Shown here: positions 9,519 to 18,660 of the stretch, piece by piece
Position numbering within the stretch: the stretch's first letter is position 1
Layout: the number at the start of each line of letters is the position of its first letter
NCBI RefSeq assembly: GCF_000737325.1
Contig: NZ_CP011125.1
Coordinates: 5,022,001 to 5,086,000, forward strand
Length of the DNA: 64,000 nucleotides
Source of the DNA: Sandaracinus amylolyticus
GTDB lineage: Bacteria > Myxococcota_A > Polyangia > Polyangiales > Sandaracinaceae
Direction of reading: 5' to 3'
Made by a program: the position numbers and the translations under genes
Notes under the pieces: model-generated
The model's input: only the letters and a program-made list of their open reading frames with translations
Databases searched by the model: none
What the model was told of the DNA's origin: nothing

Positions 9519-9546
9519 GCGGGCCGCTCGGAGGTTTCGCTCCCCG

Positions 9547-9945
9547 ATGGCCGACAAGAGCAGGCAGAAGCCGACCATCCTGGTCGCTGACGACGACATC
9601 GAGATCCTCGCGCTCGTGACGCGACACCTGCGTCGCCTCGACGCGACGATCCTCGAGGCGTCGGACGGCGAAGAGGCGCTGAAGGTCGCGCGTCGCGAGA
9701 AGCCCGATCTCGTCGTGCTCGACGTGATGATGCCGGGCATGAGCGGCTGGGAAGTGTGCCGCGCGATCCGCGAGGACGCGTCGCTCGAGGGCACCGGCGT
9801 CATCATGCTCACCGGCATCGGCGAGCGGCTCAACGAGATGACGTCGCCCCTGTATGGCGCCGACGATCACCTCGACAAGCCGTTCGACTTCGACGAGCTC
9901 GACAAGCGCGTCGAGAGCGTGCTGCAGAAGAAGGGCCATCGCTGA
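9547..9945 (+). CDS. Single-domain response regulator (CheY-like)
   Basis: 132 residues consisting only of a receiver domain. The acidic residues are in VADDDIE, the phospho-acceptor is Asp59 (VVLDVMMPG), the switch Thr is in MLTGIG, and the Lys is in LDKPFDF. All catalytic positions are intact, unlike the protein at 313-765. No output domain is present, so it must signal by protein contact. It stands alone between a divergent lipoprotein and a hairpin terminator. No cognate kinase is adjacent; the hybrid kinase at 38.6 kb has its own receiver. Confidence 0.9.
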   Translation: MADKSRQKPTILVADDDIEILALVTRHLRRLDATILEASDGEEALKVARREKPDLVVLDVMMPGMSGWEVCRAIREDASLEGTGVIMLTGIGERLNEMTSPLYGADDHLDKPFDFDELDKRVESVLQKKGHR

Positions 9946-9965
9946 GCGAGCGGCATCGCTCGCTC
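9944..9965 (+). terminator. Hairpin overlapping the response-regulator stop codon
   Basis: The arms GAGCGAGCG (9944-9952) and CGCTCGCTC (9957-9965) pair perfectly around a GCAT loop. The left arm begins inside the TGA stop. Two T bases follow, with no long U-run. Confidence 0.5.
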
Positions 9966-10003
9966 GCTTGACGGTTCCGTCGCGCTCGCGTCATGCCGAG
10001 CGC

Positions 10004-12319
10004 ATGCAGACACGTCGTGCGTGGGAAGCGGTTGCGCTGACGTGGATCTTCGCGTGCGCCGCGTGCGACGGCCCGCACGAGCAGGTCGACGCGGGGCTCG
10101 ACGCGAGCCACGCGCCGGACGGCGGCTCGGACGCGTGGGTCGCGCCGGATGCATGGGTCCCGGTCGATCCGCGGTGCGACGACCTCGACCCATGCACACG
10201 CGACGCGCTCGTGGGCGACGCTTGTGTGTCGACGCCGGCGCCCGACGGCACGCTGTGCGACGACGGCGACGGCTGTACGCTCGGTGATCGTTGCCAGTCC
10301 GGCGTGTGCAACGCGGGTGAGCGCGCGACGGCCGACGCCGCGCTGCTGTCGAGCGCGTCGGCGCCCTTCCCTGGCCCCGGGCTCGGGATCGGCGCGGACG
10401 AGCTCCTGTTCTTCCAGCCCGAGGGATCGGGGACCCGCGTGCGGCTCGTGCACGTCGTCGAGGACGGGCTGTTCGAGGTCGTCGACGAGCTGATGCTCGA
10501 GATCGCGGTCGGGACGAGCTGGTGGCTCGGAGAAGGGCTCGTCGTGTACGCCGGCGGGACCCACGTCGGGTTGCTCGAGGTGCGCGCGGACGAGCTCGTC
10601 GCGCGCGGCACGTTCGAGCTCGAGGGCGACGTGACCGGCGTCCGCCACGCCGCGGCGCTCGGCGACGCCCTGCTCCTGTGCTCGCTCGACCTCTATCTCG
10701 AGCCGTCGATCCTGCACGTCGTCGACGCGAGCGACCGCGACGTCCCCGTCGTGCAGAGCGAGGGCCTGGTCGGCCACGGAGACGATTGCGCCGCCCTCGC
10801 CGCGTCGACCGATCGCAGCCGCGCGTTCCTCGCGGGCCGCTTCAGGACCTTCGTCCTCGCGCCCGACGGGACGATCGAGCGCACGCTCGAGATCCCGTCC
10901 GAGTCGGTGCACGTCGGCGCCGGGTACGTGACGCTCGCCACGACGCGCGGCGTCCGTCTGCTCCGCGAGTCGGATCTGGTCGAAGTCGCGCGGCTCGATC
11001 TGCCCGTCATCGCGGCGCGGCACACGCGTCGCGGCCTCGAGGTCGTCGCGAACCGCGCGCGCGGCCCGGCGGAGCGCGTGTTCCTCGTGTTCGCGGTCCA
11101 CCCCGGCGCGGCCGACCCGCTCGAGCTGCTCTCGGACGAGGTGCTCGGCCCCGAGCGCATCGTGTCCGCCGCAGCTCCGTGGGCGAGCCACGACGACTCG
11201 ATGTACGACGACCTTCGCCTCTTCCGGATCCGCTCGAGCGCGCCCTACCTCGACGAGATCGGCGAGCCCCACCGCTTCTGGCCCGGATGGATGCGCGCGT
11301 CGGGCACGACGCTGCACCTGCGCGACGACGCCGCCGCGGTGGCGCTCGACGCGAGCGATCCGACGGCGCCCCGTGCGGTCGCAGGCGGCGCGCACGAAGG
11401 CACGCCGGGAGGCTTGACCGTGGAGGTTCCCAGCGAGGGCCCGATCGGCCTCTACGGTGCGCGATCGGCGAGCGGCAGCGTCCCGGGATCGATCGAGACG
11501 CACGGCTGGTGGCTTCGTGCGGACGTGATCGGACGCTCGTTCGACGCGGAGGAGCGACCGACGGACCTCGCGACGCACAGGCTGCCGGGGCTCGTCGTGC
11601 AGGTCGATGCGACGTACCGCAACGTCTATGCGGTCCGGCTCCACACCGCGCGGACGCGGCTCGACGTGCTGCGATGGACTGCGGAGCAATTCCTCCATCC
11701 GCAGGAGCTGGTCGCCGGCCTCGAGCAGCACGTCGAGGCGCCCGCGGGCCGCGTCGTGAGCGTCATCTCGCGTGTGCACGACGATCACGCGGTGGCGTTC
11801 GCGACGACCGACGAGAGCGACCAGCTCGCCGCGGTCCACTGGGTCGAGCTCGGCGGGAGCGAGCGCGTCGTGGGCCCGGCGCAGCTCGACGTCGGCGTCC
11901 AGGCGCTCGCGGTGCGTGGCGATCGGATCGTCGTGCTGGGATGGCATCCGAGCCCCGACGCGACGGGCGCGACGAGCACCACCGCGGACATCGTGCTCAT
12001 CACGCTCGAACGACGCGGCGACGAGCTGGTCGAGGTGAGCCGCGTGAGCTGGGCGACACCGCCGACGCCGCGGCTCGACGCGTCCGCGCCCGTGGCGCTG
12101 CTCCGCTTCGATGGTCAGGTCGTGTACGCCCAGCTTCCGTTCGGCGCTCCGGACGCGCCCGGCCCCGCGATCGTCGCGATGCGGGCGGGCGACCTCTCGC
12201 AGCGCTTCGTCTATCCGCTGCCCGACGCGCGACCGATCTGGTCCGCGAGCGACAGCGACGTCGGCCTGGCGTTCAGCGGTCCGGCGCGCGTGCACGTCGT
12301 GCGGCCGTGGTGCCCGTGA
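10004..12319 (+). CDS. Large secreted lipoprotein, Cys-rich module plus beta-propeller-like body (paralog 1)
   Basis: 771 residues. The signal peptide ends with lipobox Cys21, and an Asp/Ala/Gly/Ser-rich spacer follows. A short disulphide-rich module (CDDLDPCT, then CDDGDGCTLGDRCQSG) precedes a body of about 650 residues with repeating strand-turn units such as HVVDASDRDVPVV, RFWPGWMRASGTTLHLRDD and ALDASDPTAPRAVAGG. The body resembles secreted C-terminal beta-propeller (Beta_propel) proteins of myxobacteria; that is a tentative assignment. The next gene is a full-length paralog with the same order of motifs and the same C-terminal ending (RPWCP), so the pair arose by tandem duplication. ATG 10004 is the first start at the signal peptide. 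Confidence 0.7.
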   Translation: MQTRRAWEAVALTWIFACAACDGPHEQVDAGLDASHAPDGGSDAWVAPDAWVPVDPRCDDLDPCTRDALVGDACVSTPAPDGTLCDDGDGCTLGDRCQSGVCNAGERATADAALLSSASAPFPGPGLGIGADELLFFQPEGSGTRVRLVHVVEDGLFEVVDELMLEIAVGTSWWLGEGLVVYAGGTHVGLLEVRADELVARGTFELEGDVTGVRHAAALGDALLLCSLDLYLEPSILHVVDASDRDVPVVQSEGLVGHGDDCAALAASTDRSRAFLAGRFRTFVLAPDGTIERTLEIPSESVHVGAGYVTLATTRGVRLLRESDLVEVARLDLPVIAARHTRRGLEVVANRARGPAERVFLVFAVHPGAADPLELLSDEVLGPERIVSAAAPWASHDDSMYDDLRLFRIRSSAPYLDEIGEPHRFWPGWMRASGTTLHLRDDAAAVALDASDPTAPRAVAGGAHEGTPGGLTVEVPSEGPIGLYGARSASGSVPGSIETHGWWLRADVIGRSFDAEERPTDLATHRLPGLVVQVDATYRNVYAVRLHTARTRLDVLRWTAEQFLHPQELVAGLEQHVEAPAGRVVSVISRVHDDHAVAFATTDESDQLAAVHWVELGGSERVVGPAQLDVGVQALAVRGDRIVVLGWHPSPDATGATSTTADIVLITLERRGDELVEVSRVSWATPPTPRLDASAPVALLRFDGQVVYAQLPFGAPDAPGPAIVAMRAGDLSQRFVYPLPDARPIWSASDSDVGLAFSGPARVHVVRPWCP

Positions 12320-12390
12320 GGGCGCGGTCCGCGTTGGACGAGCACGGCATCGCGTGACGGACGTGTCGCGGTCCCACCACTCAACGGGGG

Positions 12391-14715
12391 ATGGCGAAAC
12401 ACGCGTGTTGGGCGTCGCTCACGCTGATGGCGTGGGCGTGCGTGGGATGCAGTCTCTCGCACACGCGAGATCGTTCCGACGAGCACACACTCGACGCACA
12501 CGTGCCCCTGCTCGACGCGGGCGCCGACGGCGGATTGCCCGACGCGTGGGTGCCGCCCGATGCGTCCGAGCCTCCCGGGTGCGACGACCTCGACCCTTGC
12601 ACGCGCGAGGCGATCGTGGGCGGCGTGTGCGTGTCGACGGCGGTGCGCGACGGCGCGCTGTGCGACGACGGCGACAGCTGCACGCTCGGTGATCGCTGCG
12701 TCGCGGGTCGCTGCCGAGGCGGGGCTCCTTCGACGGGCGGCGCCGGGCTCGTGTCGGTCCCGGTGCCGGCGTTCCGCGGGCGCTCGGTCGGCATCGGCGG
12801 CGACGACTTCCTGTTCTTCCGACCCGAGGGCACCGGCACCGCCGTCGTGCTGGCGCACGGCGAAGGCGGTCGGCTCGACGAGCTCGACGAGCTGCAGCTC
12901 CCGACGCCCGGGATCAGCCGTGCCTTCTCGCTCGGCGAGAAGCTCGTCGCCTACGTCGCGTTCCACGGCGGCGGGCTGCTCGAGATCTCCGGTGACGAGC
13001 TCTTCGCGCGAGGCACGTTCGACGTGGGACCGGTGCTCTCGGCGCACCACTTCGCGATGATCGAAGATCGCCTCTTCGTCTGCATGTCCGACCCGTTCGG
13101 CCCGAGCGATCTGCGCGTGCTCGACGCGAGCGCGCCCGACGTGCTCGTCGACCTCGGCACCGTGCCGATTCCCGACGGATGCCGGGCGCTCGCCGCATCG
13201 ACCGATCGACGGCGCGCGTATCTGTCGACTGGTACCGACACGCTGGTCGTGACGCCCGATGGGCTGATCGAGCGTGCGCTCGGGATCGCGTCGACCTCGG
13301 TGCACGTCTCGGACGGCTTCGTCACGCTCAACACCGAGCGGCGTGTTCAGCTGCTGCGCGAGGCCGATGGCGTCGAGCTCGCGCGCGTCGACGCGCCCGT
13401 CGTCCAGATCGCGCGGCACACGCGCCGCGGGCTCGAGGTGATGACCCACGAGGCGGGCATGCGCGTGCTCTCGTTCTACGAGATCCGCGCAGGCGCGCCG
13501 GTCGTGATCTCGCGCGAGGTCGTCGGGCCGGTGGACCCCGGGACCGGCCTCGCGGTGGAGACGACCTCGGTGTGGGCGAGCCACGAGGACGCGCTGCTCG
13601 ACGGGATGCGCCTCTTCCGGATGCGCGCGACGCCGCCGTTCCTCGAGGAGATCCGCGATCCGCGTCGCTTCTGGCCGTACTGGATGCGCGCCGCCGGGAC
13701 GACGTTGCACCTGCGCGACGACCACGGAGCGATCGCGATCGACCTGAGCGATCCCGCAGCGCCGCGCGCGGTCGCGGGCGGCGAGTTCCTCGGCACGGAC
13801 GGGATGACGATCGAGGTCCCGAACGACGGCGAGATCGGCCTCTACGGCGCGCGCTCGTGGTGGCCCACGCGCGGCCGTCATCGACCCGGATCGCTGTTCA
13901 CGCAGTCGCTCTCGCACGCGAACGTGATCGGACGCTCGTTCGACGCGGCGGAGCGACCGACGGATCACGCGACGCACGCGCTCCCTGGCGGTCCGACGTA
14001 CGTCCACGCGACGTACCGCCACGTGTACGCCGAGTCGCTCGACGCGTCGGGCGCGCACCTCGACGTCACGCGGTGGCGCGCCGAGCAGCTCTTCGCGCCC
14101 GAGCCGCTCGTCGCAGGGCTCGAGCAGCGCGTCGACGCGCCGCCCGGCGATCCGATCGCGCAGATCGCGCGCCTGCACGGCGACACCGCGACGGCGTTCG
14201 CCACGACGGCGGCCTGGGGGAGCGCCGACCTGCACTGGGTCGTGCTCGGCGGCGGCGAGCGCGTGGTCGGCCCGCTGCACCTCGACATCGAGGTCGAGGA
14301 TCTCGCGGTCGACGGCGATCGGATCGTCGCGATGGGCTGGCACGCCGATCCCGCGAGCCCGGGGAGCGCGCTGACGATCCACGACATCGTGTTCGTCACC
14401 GTCGAGCGCCGAGGCGATGCCCTCGTCGAGGTGAGCCGCGCCGGCTGGGCGACACCGGCGACGTCGCGCGTGAGCACGTACGCGCCGATCCAGCTGCTGC
14501 GCTTCGACGGGCGCGTGGTGTACGCGCAGCTCCCGTTCGGCACGCCCGACGAGCCGCGCCCGTCGATCGTCGCGCTCCTCGCGAGCGATCTCTCCGCGCG
14601 CGTCGGCTATCCGATGCGCGACCCGCTGCCGCTCTTCTCGGCGAGCGAGACCGACATGGGGCTCGTGTTCAGCGGACCGGCCGGCGTGTACGTGGCGCGT
14701 CCGTGGTGCCCGTGA
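12391..14715 (+). CDS. Large secreted lipoprotein, Cys-rich module plus beta-propeller-like body (paralog 2)
   Basis: 774 residues with the same architecture as the preceding gene: lipobox WACVGC (Cys20), an Asp/Ala-rich linker, Cys module CDDLDPCTREA and CDDGDSCTLGDRC, then the propeller-like body with RFWPYWMRAAGTTLHLRDD, AIDLSDPAAPRAVAGG and AERPTDHATHALPGG. The conserved tail is GPAGVYVARPWCP. Divergence from its neighbour is greatest in the first 120 residues and in surface-loop-like segments. The gap between the paralogs is 71 bp with no clear terminator, so co-transcription is possible. The 3' end converges on the FHA gene with 4 bp between stops. Its function is unknown; the two may form a heteromeric surface structure. 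Confidence 0.7.
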   Translation: MAKHACWASLTLMAWACVGCSLSHTRDRSDEHTLDAHVPLLDAGADGGLPDAWVPPDASEPPGCDDLDPCTREAIVGGVCVSTAVRDGALCDDGDSCTLGDRCVAGRCRGGAPSTGGAGLVSVPVPAFRGRSVGIGGDDFLFFRPEGTGTAVVLAHGEGGRLDELDELQLPTPGISRAFSLGEKLVAYVAFHGGGLLEISGDELFARGTFDVGPVLSAHHFAMIEDRLFVCMSDPFGPSDLRVLDASAPDVLVDLGTVPIPDGCRALAASTDRRRAYLSTGTDTLVVTPDGLIERALGIASTSVHVSDGFVTLNTERRVQLLREADGVELARVDAPVVQIARHTRRGLEVMTHEAGMRVLSFYEIRAGAPVVISREVVGPVDPGTGLAVETTSVWASHEDALLDGMRLFRMRATPPFLEEIRDPRRFWPYWMRAAGTTLHLRDDHGAIAIDLSDPAAPRAVAGGEFLGTDGMTIEVPNDGEIGLYGARSWWPTRGRHRPGSLFTQSLSHANVIGRSFDAAERPTDHATHALPGGPTYVHATYRHVYAESLDASGAHLDVTRWRAEQLFAPEPLVAGLEQRVDAPPGDPIAQIARLHGDTATAFATTAAWGSADLHWVVLGGGERVVGPLHLDIEVEDLAVDGDRIVAMGWHADPASPGSALTIHDIVFVTVERRGDALVEVSRAGWATPATSRVSTYAPIQLLRFDGRVVYAQLPFGTPDEPRPSIVALLASDLSARVGYPMRDPLPLFSASETDMGLVFSGPAGVYVARPWCP

Positions 14716-14719
14716 AGCG

Positions 14720-16690
14720 CTATTCGTCCTCGTCGACCGAGCGCGCGCGGGAGAGCGCGTCGATGCGCTGCCGCGCGCGCGAGTACGTCGCGCTGCTCGA
14801 AGGCACCATCGGAAGGATCGCGCGGTAGAGCGCGATCGCGCGGCTCGCGTCGTTGCGCTCGACACCCTGCGCTTCGCCGAGCAGCGACTGCGCGCGTTGC
14901 TCGCACTGCCGCCCCAGCGACGTCGCGCGCGCGCCATCGTCGAGGCGCAGCGCGAGCTGCACGCGGCGACACGCGTCCTGAGGGCGCGATCCGATCGAGG
15001 ACTGTGCGGAGTCGAGGTACGCCGCGACGAGCTGCGGACGCAACCGCGCGCCGTAGTGACCGCCGCGCACGATCTGGTTGTCGATCGCAATGGCGCGCTC
15101 GAGCGCGGAGATCGCCTGCGCCGAGCCGCGCGACGCGTTCTGCGCAGCGCGATAGTGCGTCGCGAACTGATCGATCTGCGTGGCGAGCGCGGCTTGCCCA
15201 CCGGCGCGTGCCGCGCGCGAAGCGCTCGCGAAGTCACCGCCGCGATACGCGGAGAGAACGGCATCGCCGCCGCGCGTCGGACGCGCCGGCTCCGCGCGCT
15301 CCGTGGTGCGAGTCGGCCTCGGAGCGCGCACCGGACGCACACCGCGCTCGCGCGGCGAGGGATCCGCTCCGCGCGCCGCCGGCGTCTCGCGCTCGCGCTC
15401 TTCGACGGCCGCTTCGGCGACCGGCTCGGGCGCCGCGACCGGCTGCACCGTCGCGACCGGCTGCACCGTCGCGACCGGCTGCGCAGGCGCGCCCGGCTGC
15501 ACCGTCGCGACCGGCTGCGCAGGCGGCACCGGCTGCACAGGCGGGACCTGTTGCGCCGTCGGGACCACCGTGGGCTGCGCGGGCGCGACCGTCGGGATCG
15601 TCGCGACGGGCGGCACGTACGCAGGCACCGCGACCGGCGTGCTCTCCACGGGGAGCGTCGACGCGACCGGCTGCGGCTGCGTCGTGCTGCTGCGCAGCAC
15701 CAGCGCCACCACGAGCGCGCCGAGCACGGCGGCACCGACCGCGATCCCCGCGGCCGCGAGCAGCAACGTCCGCCGATCCAGCACCACGTTGCCGGTCCGC
15801 TCCTGCGCACCGAGCCACGCGCTCGACGGCGCCGGCGGCGGCAGCGAGGGCCCACCGGCGGCGGGCGGAAGCGACGACCATTCGCTGTGCGTCGCGAGCG
15901 GCATCTCGAACGACGGCCCGGCGGACCGCACGTTCTCGTCCGTCGTGTGCTCGGGCGCGCGCGGCAGATCGGGCTCCGACTGCGCCGCGGCCGCGAGGTC
16001 CGCCCCCGGCACTCGCACCACCAGCACGGTCTCGCCGAGCTCGATGCGATCGCCGTCGGAGAGCGCCACCGAGCTCACGCGGCGCCCGTTGACCATCGTG
16101 CCGTTGCCGCTGCCCATGTCGCGCAGCACGAGCACGGCGGCCTCGCGCACCACCTTGAGGTGCCGCCGCGACACCGAGACGTCCGCGAGGATCACCTCGT
16201 TGTCGATGCCGCGACCGACCGTCGTCTCGCCCTCGACGAGCACGTACTCGCGGCCCTGATCGCGCCCCGACTCGACGAAGAGCACCGGCATCGGCGGGCC
16301 CTCGTCGTAGATCTGCGTGCTCTCGCTGAGCAGCGCGTCGCGATCGTCGATCGCGGTGTGCTCGTTGACGAGATCGTCCTCCTCGAACTCCGAGAAGGCG
16401 TCCGGCGGCTTCGACGGGCCGGCGGGAGGGAAGTCGATCGCGTCGTCGCGATCGTCGGGCATGCGGCGCACGTCGCTCGCCTCGACCGGGACCCGTGACC
16501 GCGGCGGGATCGTCTCGATCGCCGGCGCGTCGTCCGCCGTGGCGGGATCGAGCGGCGGTGGCGGATGCGACGCAGTGAGCCGATCGCCGAGGCGATCGAC
16601 GAACGCATCCCCTCGACGAGGCCCGACAGGAGGCTCGCCGTGCGAGGCATCGCCCATCGGCGAACCGGGCGCGCGCGTGGACCCGCTCAT
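14720..16690 (-). CDS. FHA-domain membrane protein with Pro/Val repeat linker
   Basis: 656 residues. An acidic disordered N terminus of about 130 residues leads to an FHA domain (about 133-225) with the phosphothreonine-binding motifs GRGIDN, SVSRRHL and GSGNGTMVNGR. A transmembrane helix follows near residues 309-331, then a Pro/Val/Gln-rich periplasmic linker of QPVATV-type repeats, an Arg/Pro/Glu-rich segment and a helical C-terminal domain with TPR-like spacing. The gene is divergent from a Ser/Thr kinase with 59 bp between the starts, so the FHA domain may read phosphothreonines made by that kinase. ATG 16690 is preferred over the in-frame TTG at 16702 because a likely -10 box (TAGGCT) ends at 16704. 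Confidence 0.85.
   Translation of the reverse strand: MSGSTRAPGSPMGDASHGEPPVGPRRGDAFVDRLGDRLTASHPPPPLDPATADDAPAIETIPPRSRVPVEASDVRRMPDDRDDAIDFPPAGPSKPPDAFSEFEEDDLVNEHTAIDDRDALLSESTQIYDEGPPMPVLFVESGRDQGREYVLVEGETTVGRGIDNEVILADVSVSRRHLKVVREAAVLVLRDMGSGNGTMVNGRRVSSVALSDGDRIELGETVLVVRVPGADLAAAAQSEPDLPRAPEHTTDENVRSAGPSFEMPLATHSEWSSLPPAAGGPSLPPPAPSSAWLGAQERTGNVVLDRRTLLLAAAGIAVGAAVLGALVVALVLRSSTTQPQPVASTLPVESTPVAVPAYVPPVATIPTVAPAQPTVVPTAQQVPPVQPVPPAQPVATVQPGAPAQPVATVQPVATVQPVAAPEPVAEAAVEERERETPAARGADPSPRERGVRPVRAPRPTRTTERAEPARPTRGGDAVLSAYRGGDFASASRAARAGGQAALATQIDQFATHYRAAQNASRGSAQAISALERAIAIDNQIVRGGHYGARLRPQLVAAYLDSAQSSIGSRPQDACRRVQLALRLDDGARATSLGRQCEQRAQSLLGEAQGVERNDASRAIALYRAILPMVPSSSATYSRARQRIDALSRARSVDEDE
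15441..15548 (-). repeat. Six 18-bp tandem repeats inside the FHA-protein linker
   Basis: Six in-frame 18-bp units of the form GGCTGCACCGTCGCGACC (plus-strand reading) encode the six-residue unit QPVATV and variants. Three units are identical, so the number of units may vary between strains by slippage. This is a coding minisatellite, not a CRISPR array. Confidence 0.8.
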
Positions 16691-16709
16691 GGAGAACGTC
16701 AACAGCCTA
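16691..16709 (-). promoter_or_regulatory. Short-leader -10 element (TAGGCT) of the FHA gene
   Basis: On the minus strand TAGGCT is followed by 13 bases and the ATG at 16690. The predicted transcript start is about 7 nt before the ATG. It lies back to back with the kinase -10 box at 16734. Confidence 0.3.
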
Positions 16710-16733
16710 TCATGCAGCCCTGGATCCGGGTGG

Positions 16734-16749
16734 TAGACTCGCGCGCCTC
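16734..16749 (+). promoter_or_regulatory. Short-leader -10 element (TAGACT) of the kinase gene
   Basis: TAGACT plus 10 bases (CGCGCGCCTC) leads to the GTG start at 16750. The segment is nearly identical to the minus-strand sequence before 2901. No good -35 box or Shine-Dalgarno is visible, which points to a near-leaderless mRNA. Confidence 0.4.
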
Positions 16750-18660
16750 GTGGCCGGCCCCAGGGAAGAGCTCGGACCCTATCGCATCGTCCGCAAGATC
16801 GCGGTCGGTGGGATGGCGGAGATCTATCTCGCGCGACAGCGCGGGATCGAGGGGCTCGAGCGCACGGTCGTGCTCAAGCAGATCCTCGAGAAGCACGAGC
16901 AGAACGAGGAATTCGTCACGATGTTCCTGGACGAGGCGCGCCTGATGGCCGCGCTCTCGCACCCGAACATCGCGCAGGTGTTCGACCTCGGGAAGGTCGA
17001 CGACACGCACTACCTCGTCATGGAGTACGTGCGTGGGCCGACGCTGCACCAGATCCTCGGTGCGGCCCAGCGCGCGTCGCTGCCGGGCCTGCCCGAGAAG
17101 CCCGCGCTCGGGATCGCGCTGCGCGTGGCGGAGGCGCTGCACTACGTGCACGAGCGCCGCGACGACCTGGGCCGGCCGCTCGGGATCGTGCACCGCGATC
17201 TGAACCCCGCGAACGTCGTCGTCTCGTACGACGGGTCGGTGAAGCTGATCGACTTCGGCATCGCGAAGGCCGCGACGAAGGTCTACGAGACGCGCACCGG
17301 CGTCATCAAAGGCACCTACGGGTACATCGCGCCCGAGGCGCTCACCGGCACCGCGCCCGTCGATCGTCGCGCGGACGTGTTCGCGCTCGGGATCCTCCTC
17401 TACGAGATGCTCGTCGGGAAGCATCCGTTCGACGTGAGCGACGAGCCGAACCTGCTCGATCGCATCCTCGAGGCTCGCTACAAGCGGCCGCGCGACGTGC
17501 GCCCGTCGATCCCCGGCGCGCTCGACCGACTGATCGCGCGCTGCCTCGCGCCGCACCCCGAGGGCCGCCCCGAGTCGGTGCAGAAGCTGATCGACGAGCT
17601 CGCCGCGCACATGAGCGAGCGCGGGATCGTGCCGACGCAGGTCGATCTCGCGGCGCTCGCGCGCGAGCTGGTGCCCGACGAAGAAGGCCCGCTGCCGCTG
17701 CGCCGGCCGACGTCGGTGAAGCCGCGGCCGGTCTTCCCGCGCGGCGAGGCGCGCGACGGCGGGACGCGGAAGGTGTCGAGCTCGGTCCCGCCGCCCGAGG
17801 ACGAGCCCACGCGCCGCGCGATGCCGATGCTGCGCGGCGAGGTGACGCCGCCGCGCGCGCTCGACGGCACGCGCAAGGTCGGCTTGCCGCGCAGCTCGTC
17901 GGTTCCCCCCGAGCCCACGCCGCACCCGCGGATCGACGAGTCGATCTCGCACGACGCCGCGACCCGCCCGCCGCGCCGCGGCCCGTCGCCCGCGACGATC
18001 AGCTCGGAGCTCGACGAGCCCACGGTGCCCGCCGGCAAGCGCCCTCCGATCGAGCCCGAGGAGCCCACCGTCGCGGTGCCCCCGCGCGAGCCGGTCCTCG
18101 CGCTGCCGCCGCCGCCGTTCGATCGCGCGGTCGAGACCACGATGCGTCTCCGGCCCGCGGCGCGGACGATCCCGCCGCTGCTCGGCGCGTTCGGGCTGAT
18201 CGCGGCGGGCACGCTCGCCTTCCTCGCGGCGCGCGTGCTCGCGGGCGGCACGCCGCCGCCCGAGGCATCGGCCGTGGTCCCGCCGGTCGGGCCCGAGGCG
18301 ACGCCGACCGAGCTCACGACCGACGACGCCGGGAGCTCGTCGGCGCGTGCGCTCCACGTGATCTCGGAGCCGCCGGGCGCGCACGTCGTGGTCGACGGAG
18401 TCGACGTCCAGGCGCGCACGCCCGCGGTGCTCTCCGCGGATCCGCGGCTCCCCGCGGTGTTCCTGCACGTGTCGCTCGAGGGATACGCGCCGCAGACGCG
18501 GCAGGTATCGACGACGATCGGCGAAGCGCGCTTCGTCCTCACGCCGCTCGCGTACGACGCGGGCACGACGGAGGTCGACGCGGGCACCACGACGACGACC
18601 GCGACGCGCGCGCCCGCTGCGCCGATGCGACGCGGCGGGCGCCGTGGTCAGCTCCGGTAG
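16750..18660 (+). CDS. Membrane-anchored Ser/Thr protein kinase with C-terminal PEGA domain
   Basis: 636 residues. Kinase domain residues 11-270: Gly-loop KIAVGGMAEIY, catalytic Lys43 (VVLKQIL), catalytic loop HRDLNPANV (Asp150), DFGIAKA, activation-segment end GTYGYIAPEAL. Asn152 replaces the usual catalytic-loop Lys, a change seen in some bacterial kinases. A Pro-rich cytoplasmic linker of about 200 residues follows, with repeated TRKV-type potential phospho-sites, then a transmembrane helix near residues 475-499. The extracytoplasmic PEGA domain is near 535-600 (VISEPPGAHVVVDG, LEGYAPQT). It is divergent from an FHA protein. The last 13 bp overlap the 3' end of argJ. Confidence 0.92.
   Translation: MAGPREELGPYRIVRKIAVGGMAEIYLARQRGIEGLERTVVLKQILEKHEQNEEFVTMFLDEARLMAALSHPNIAQVFDLGKVDDTHYLVMEYVRGPTLHQILGAAQRASLPGLPEKPALGIALRVAEALHYVHERRDDLGRPLGIVHRDLNPANVVVSYDGSVKLIDFGIAKAATKVYETRTGVIKGTYGYIAPEALTGTAPVDRRADVFALGILLYEMLVGKHPFDVSDEPNLLDRILEARYKRPRDVRPSIPGALDRLIARCLAPHPEGRPESVQKLIDELAAHMSERGIVPTQVDLAALARELVPDEEGPLPLRRPTSVKPRPVFPRGEARDGGTRKVSSSVPPPEDEPTRRAMPMLRGEVTPPRALDGTRKVGLPRSSSVPPEPTPHPRIDESISHDAATRPPRRGPSPATISSELDEPTVPAGKRPPIEPEEPTVAVPPREPVLALPPPPFDRAVETTMRLRPAARTIPPLLGAFGLIAAGTLAFLAARVLAGGTPPPEASAVVPPVGPEATPTELTTDDAGSSSARALHVISEPPGAHVVVDGVDVQARTPAVLSADPRLPAVFLHVSLEGYAPQTRQVSTTIGEARFVLTPLAYDAGTTEVDAGTTTTTATRAPAAPMRRGGRRGQLR

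Noticed and set aside
15441-15548. Regular short repeats suggestive of a small CRISPR array
   Set aside because: The units are contiguous 18-bp repeats without spacers and in frame with the FHA-protein linker.
15180-16259. A Gly/Cys/Thr-rich frame that looks like a PE_PGRS-type or adhesin protein
   Set aside because: It is the antisense of the QPVATV repeats in the FHA protein; the 18-bp repeat produces the periodic GTGCTVATGC text.
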